Source: Herpomyces periplanetae (Eukaryota; Ascomycota; Laboulbeniomycetes; Herpomycetales; Herpomycetaceae). Taken from it: DNA of 64,000 nucleotides. The stretch spans positions 124,001 through 188,000 of the forward strand of contig WMKJ01000002.1 in the NCBI GenBank assembly GCA_009733715.1, given 5' to 3'. Under the pieces are notes generated by a model. It was given only the letters and a program-made list of their open reading frames with translations, was not told the origin of the DNA and made no database searches. Shown piece after piece: positions 61,354-64,000 of this stretch. Numbering within the stretch: position 1 is the first letter of the stretch; each line of letters opens with the position of its first letter. A program made the translations under genes and the position numbers.

Positions 61354-62144
61354 TTATTTCGATCCTCGTGCATGTGAATGTTTTGGTCGGGAAAATCGGG
61401 TAGCCGTGTTCTGCTCATGATTACCATTGATAATGGAATCATCACCAACCCTTTTGTCACCCAGTTCGACGTTTATATCATCATTATCATTATCATCGGA
61501 ATCCGATTCGTCAACACTAGCTATAAGTACGACAGAATCGCCGCGCACGAACAACATTTCCGAACGATTATGAGTTTTCTATAAGTCAGGTATGTGTAAT
61601 GGGTGCGGATGTAAGCATACGAATTAGAGGATTGTTGTTAGCCGAGACAACAGTGCTAAGTTGGATGATGAACAAGTTTCACACAAGCACGTACCTTAAT
61701 ATTTTTATCATTGGATAAGTCTGGAGTAAAATTTTCGGGGGCATTAGATGCCTTGGAATCAGAATCGTCCGTTAAATCGGTTATGACATCGTATACAGTT
61801 TCTACCACTGAACCGAGTACAAGGTTGCAGTGACTATCGAATGCCTGTGCTTGCGAAGGAGAAAATGTAACGTAAATAATAAATTTGCGATGAGAAACTG
61901 GATAATATCCGTATTGCATCAACTTCAATAGTAAAAGTCGTTCAAGCCGGGCAAACGGATGGTGTGCTTGGGCGTGGCTAGAGATTTGTATACGTACATG
62001 TAATATGCCTTTCAACTCTCGATCGCCACGCAATTTAACGATAACTTTCTCGTTTAAGCAAAGCTGTACTAAATCAAGCGGTTGGGTCTGTGATAACACA
62101 GCGCTCGGATTAACGGTGCCTAGCCCACGATCAGCTGACGCCAT
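61354..62144 (-). CDS. LSM3: U6 snRNA-associated LSm3, with insert and acidic tail
   Basis: Subunit of the LSm1-7 and LSm2-8 rings for mRNA decay and U6 snRNP. Minus-strand exons 62144..61998, 61844..61695 and 61578..61354 are all phase 0 and give 173 residues. Sm motif 1: LDLVQLCLNEKVIVKLRGDRE with LKGILHAFDSHCNLVLG; Sm motif 2: MLFVRGDSVVLIAS. Between the motifs is an acidic/polar insert of about 40 residues, and after motif 2 an Asp/Asn-rich tail of about 55 residues, so it is nearly twice the usual length. The first intron is 153 nt. Confidence 0.9.
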
Positions 62145-62748
62145 TTCCCGCCAATTCGGTGATGAAGCTAGCCGGCGGCGTTCAACTTTTCGTCGGTTAG
62201 CGCTCACTCACACGTCGTATAAGCTTATGGCTCTACAGGTTTGATTCCAGGTACCATATATATATGTATATATGCGTACACGTATACGAATATTTAAATG
62301 TATTTTAATTTGTACAAAGGTACCTTATCCAGAACTCAGAGCTTGTCACGATTCGCTTGCTCGCCACACCTAAATATTGCCCAAAGTACAAGTTCCGTGT
62401 AATATATTTCCTATTTAAACAATGATTAACGTACTAAATTCACGATATATTGATCTTTTGAAAATCTGATAAATTAGTTCAATCGGTAAGTAGTAAATTT
62501 TGTGAAAATACACTTACTCTCCTATATCGTAGCATTGAACACCATTTCGTCTCGCTAAAGCCGAGATTTTATGTCACGTGAGTAAGGCAATGACGTGATA
62601 GGTATCGGAGGGGGGAAAAGGTAGTACCGAGTAATGTTGTAGAAAATTTCCTAAAAGGGTAAAGTAGGAGTTAAGTAGTGGAAAGGTTTGGAAAATTTGA
62701 TATTGATATTTCGAGGTGAACGAAAGGTGGAAGGTTTGGGTAATAAAG
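62145..62748. other. Divergent intergenic region
   Basis: Shared promoter region of LSM3 (-) and the DUF1749 hydrolase (+). Contains a TATATATATG run near 62258-62272. No gene recognised. Confidence 0.5.
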
Positions 62749-63840
62749 ATGTTGAATTTGACAGATACAGCTAGGGGAATTTTACACAGGTACAAGGATA
62801 ATTTGGTTGCGTTTGAACATTTTACGGCGGCAAGAGAAATTGCTTATAATGGTAATGGCAGTGGTAAAGATTCCTATGATAATATCAATTTTCTTATATA
62901 CATAGGTGGACTAGGAGATAATATCTTGGGTAGATACACAAATGCACTTTCAAATTTTCTACCTGCAAACTGGGTTCTTGTTGAAATACAATTAGGATCA
63001 TGTTTGCAGGGCTGGGCTACTAGTAGCGTTCATAACGATGTGAATGATATAAGTGATTTACTGGAATACCTGAAAGGCTTGTCTAGACCACAAAACTCAT
63101 CAAATAAGAGTAAATTTGTCCTTCTGGGACATTCAACTGGCTGTCAAGATATTATGGCATATTTGACAACAGTAGGAGACTCGTGTACGGAAAAGTCTAC
63201 ACTGGCATTAAACCAGTCAGACGATGTTAGAGAAAAAAATCATGTAACAAAATTTAAGGATGATTGGTTCAAAGATTTGAATCGACCGTGGATTGACGGT
63301 GCAATATTACAAGCACCGGTGAGTGATCGGGAGCATTTTGTAAAGATTACACCGAAGGAAGTGTTTGAAACAATATGTAAAGCAGCGCAAGAGTTAATTA
63401 AGGCAGGGTCCGGACAAAATGTGATTTCAGAGGCTTTAACAAGACAAGCCAATATAAATCATCCCATATCGGCTTATCGATGGTGGAGCCTAGCCTGTCC
63501 AACGGGTAAAGGAGATGAGGACTACTTTAGTAGTGATTTACCGGATTGTCAGTTAATTTCCACGTTTGGAAAATTACCGGACGACGTTTTTTTCATGGCG
63601 CTTCATAGTGAAATGGATGAATATGTGCCGGAGGGTGTGGACAAGGCAAAAATTTTGAGTCGATGGTCCAGCATTGTTAAGCAGTATAGCAAAGCTAGAT
63701 GGGATGATGAGAACAGTGGAATTTTACCAATGGCCAATCATTCACTTATCGACGAAACCGAAACAGAGAGATCTGTAGAGGTTATTAAAAATTTTTCAAA
63801 CAGAGTTCGGTCATTTTTAGAGAAGATAGAGAAGCAGTAA
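62749..63840 (+). CDS. UPF0613/DUF1749 alpha/beta-hydrolase
   Basis: Alpha/beta-hydrolase-fold protein of the UPF0613 family (fungal and animal members, some described near siderophore genes). Single exon, 363 residues. FLIYIGGLGDN is the oxyanion-loop region, VEIQLGSCLQGWATSS the strand that follows, and LLGHSTGCQDIMAYL the nucleophile elbow (Ser in GHSTG). WIDGAILQAPVSDRE, FMALHSEMDEYVP (acid) and MANHSL (His) complete a triad. The start at 62749 is the first ATG of the frame. No siderophore synthetase is nearby, so any such role is untested. Confidence 0.88.
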   Translation: MLNLTDTARGILHRYKDNLVAFEHFTAAREIAYNGNGSGKDSYDNINFLIYIGGLGDNILGRYTNALSNFLPANWVLVEIQLGSCLQGWATSSVHNDVNDISDLLEYLKGLSRPQNSSNKSKFVLLGHSTGCQDIMAYLTTVGDSCTEKSTLALNQSDDVREKNHVTKFKDDWFKDLNRPWIDGAILQAPVSDREHFVKITPKEVFETICKAAQELIKAGSGQNVISEALTRQANINHPISAYRWWSLACPTGKGDEDYFSSDLPDCQLISTFGKLPDDVFFMALHSEMDEYVPEGVDKAKILSRWSSIVKQYSKARWDDENSGILPMANHSLIDETETERSVEVIKNFSNRVRSFLEKIEKQ

Positions 63841-64000
63841 TAGCTATTTATAGATAAGAAGGGTTACCAGACGCTGTAGCGAAAATTTGAAAGGGCTATT
63901 GCGGAGCGAAGAATAACACAGAAGACAAAAAGGATAATATGTAAGAGAAAGGCGAAAGAGATACAATTTCCGTGTATTGCTTGAACCATAAAAACCGAAG

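Overview
The window is nuclear DNA from a fungus. It has roughly one gene per 3 kb, GT-AG introns mostly of 47-115 nt with CTAAC/TTAAC-like branch sites, and AT-rich sequence. Several genes point to a fungus, probably an ascomycete: an Spt21/Ams2 histone-gene regulator with a GATA-like finger, a Zn2Cys6 factor, a SIKE/SCI1 STRIPAK subunit, a trihydroxynaphthalene-reductase-like SDR, and a sugar-porter transporter. An early-branching, intron-rich ascomycete of Taphrinomycotina grade (Neolecta-like) would fit, but that placement is a guess. I saw no clear mobile element, CRISPR array or rRNA, and one intron-containing tRNA gene.

Layout. 1-9.4 kb: NFS1 (5' partial, +), VPS23/TSG101 (+), a SET-domain methyltransferase and KTI12 (both -, 113 bp apart), and an unrecognised Ser/Pro-rich reading frame. 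9.4-20.4 kb: an SLC35F-like transporter (-), an AKR7-type reductase (+), free-methionine-R-sulfoxide reductase (-), a SIKE/SCI1 coiled-coil protein (+) facing mannose-6-phosphate isomerase (-), and ARF6 (-). 20.4-31.5 kb: dynactin p25 (+), an SDR (+) facing a large RhoGAP (-), a gene-poor stretch that may hold decayed coding sequence, and SNF4/AMPK gamma (-). 34-45 kb: PIF1 helicase (+), a seven-exon sugar transporter (+), a divergent dihydroxyacetone-kinase-like protein (+) facing SmD2 (-). 46-64 kb: Spt21/Ams2 (+), tRNA-Pro(TGG) overlapping the antisense 3' end of a Zn2Cys6 factor gene (-), a 4.6-kb intergenic region, a B-type cyclin (+), LSM3 (-) and a UPF0613/DUF1749 alpha/beta hydrolase (+).

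Most genes are conserved housekeeping functions: Fe-S assembly, ESCRT-I, Elongator support, STRIPAK, dynactin, Arf and Rho signalling, AMPK, the spliceosome/LSm ring, histone transcription and mitotic cyclin. They do not form an obvious pathway cluster.

The unusual content is mostly at the level of RNA and gene structure. There are inferred 5-nt and 10-nt microexons, and two 54-nt introns that are in frame and free of stops, so they look like protein insertions. One tRNA gene is embedded antisense in a coding end. A perfect 33-nt GC-rich hairpin lies in a divergent promoter, and four CCG-N(3-5)-CGG sites lie upstream of the Zn2Cys6 gene. Long pyrimidine-rich stretches lie on the coding strand upstream of several genes. 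I did not find a clearly new biological system; the dihydroxyacetone-kinase-like protein with altered active-site motifs is the most interesting single protein.
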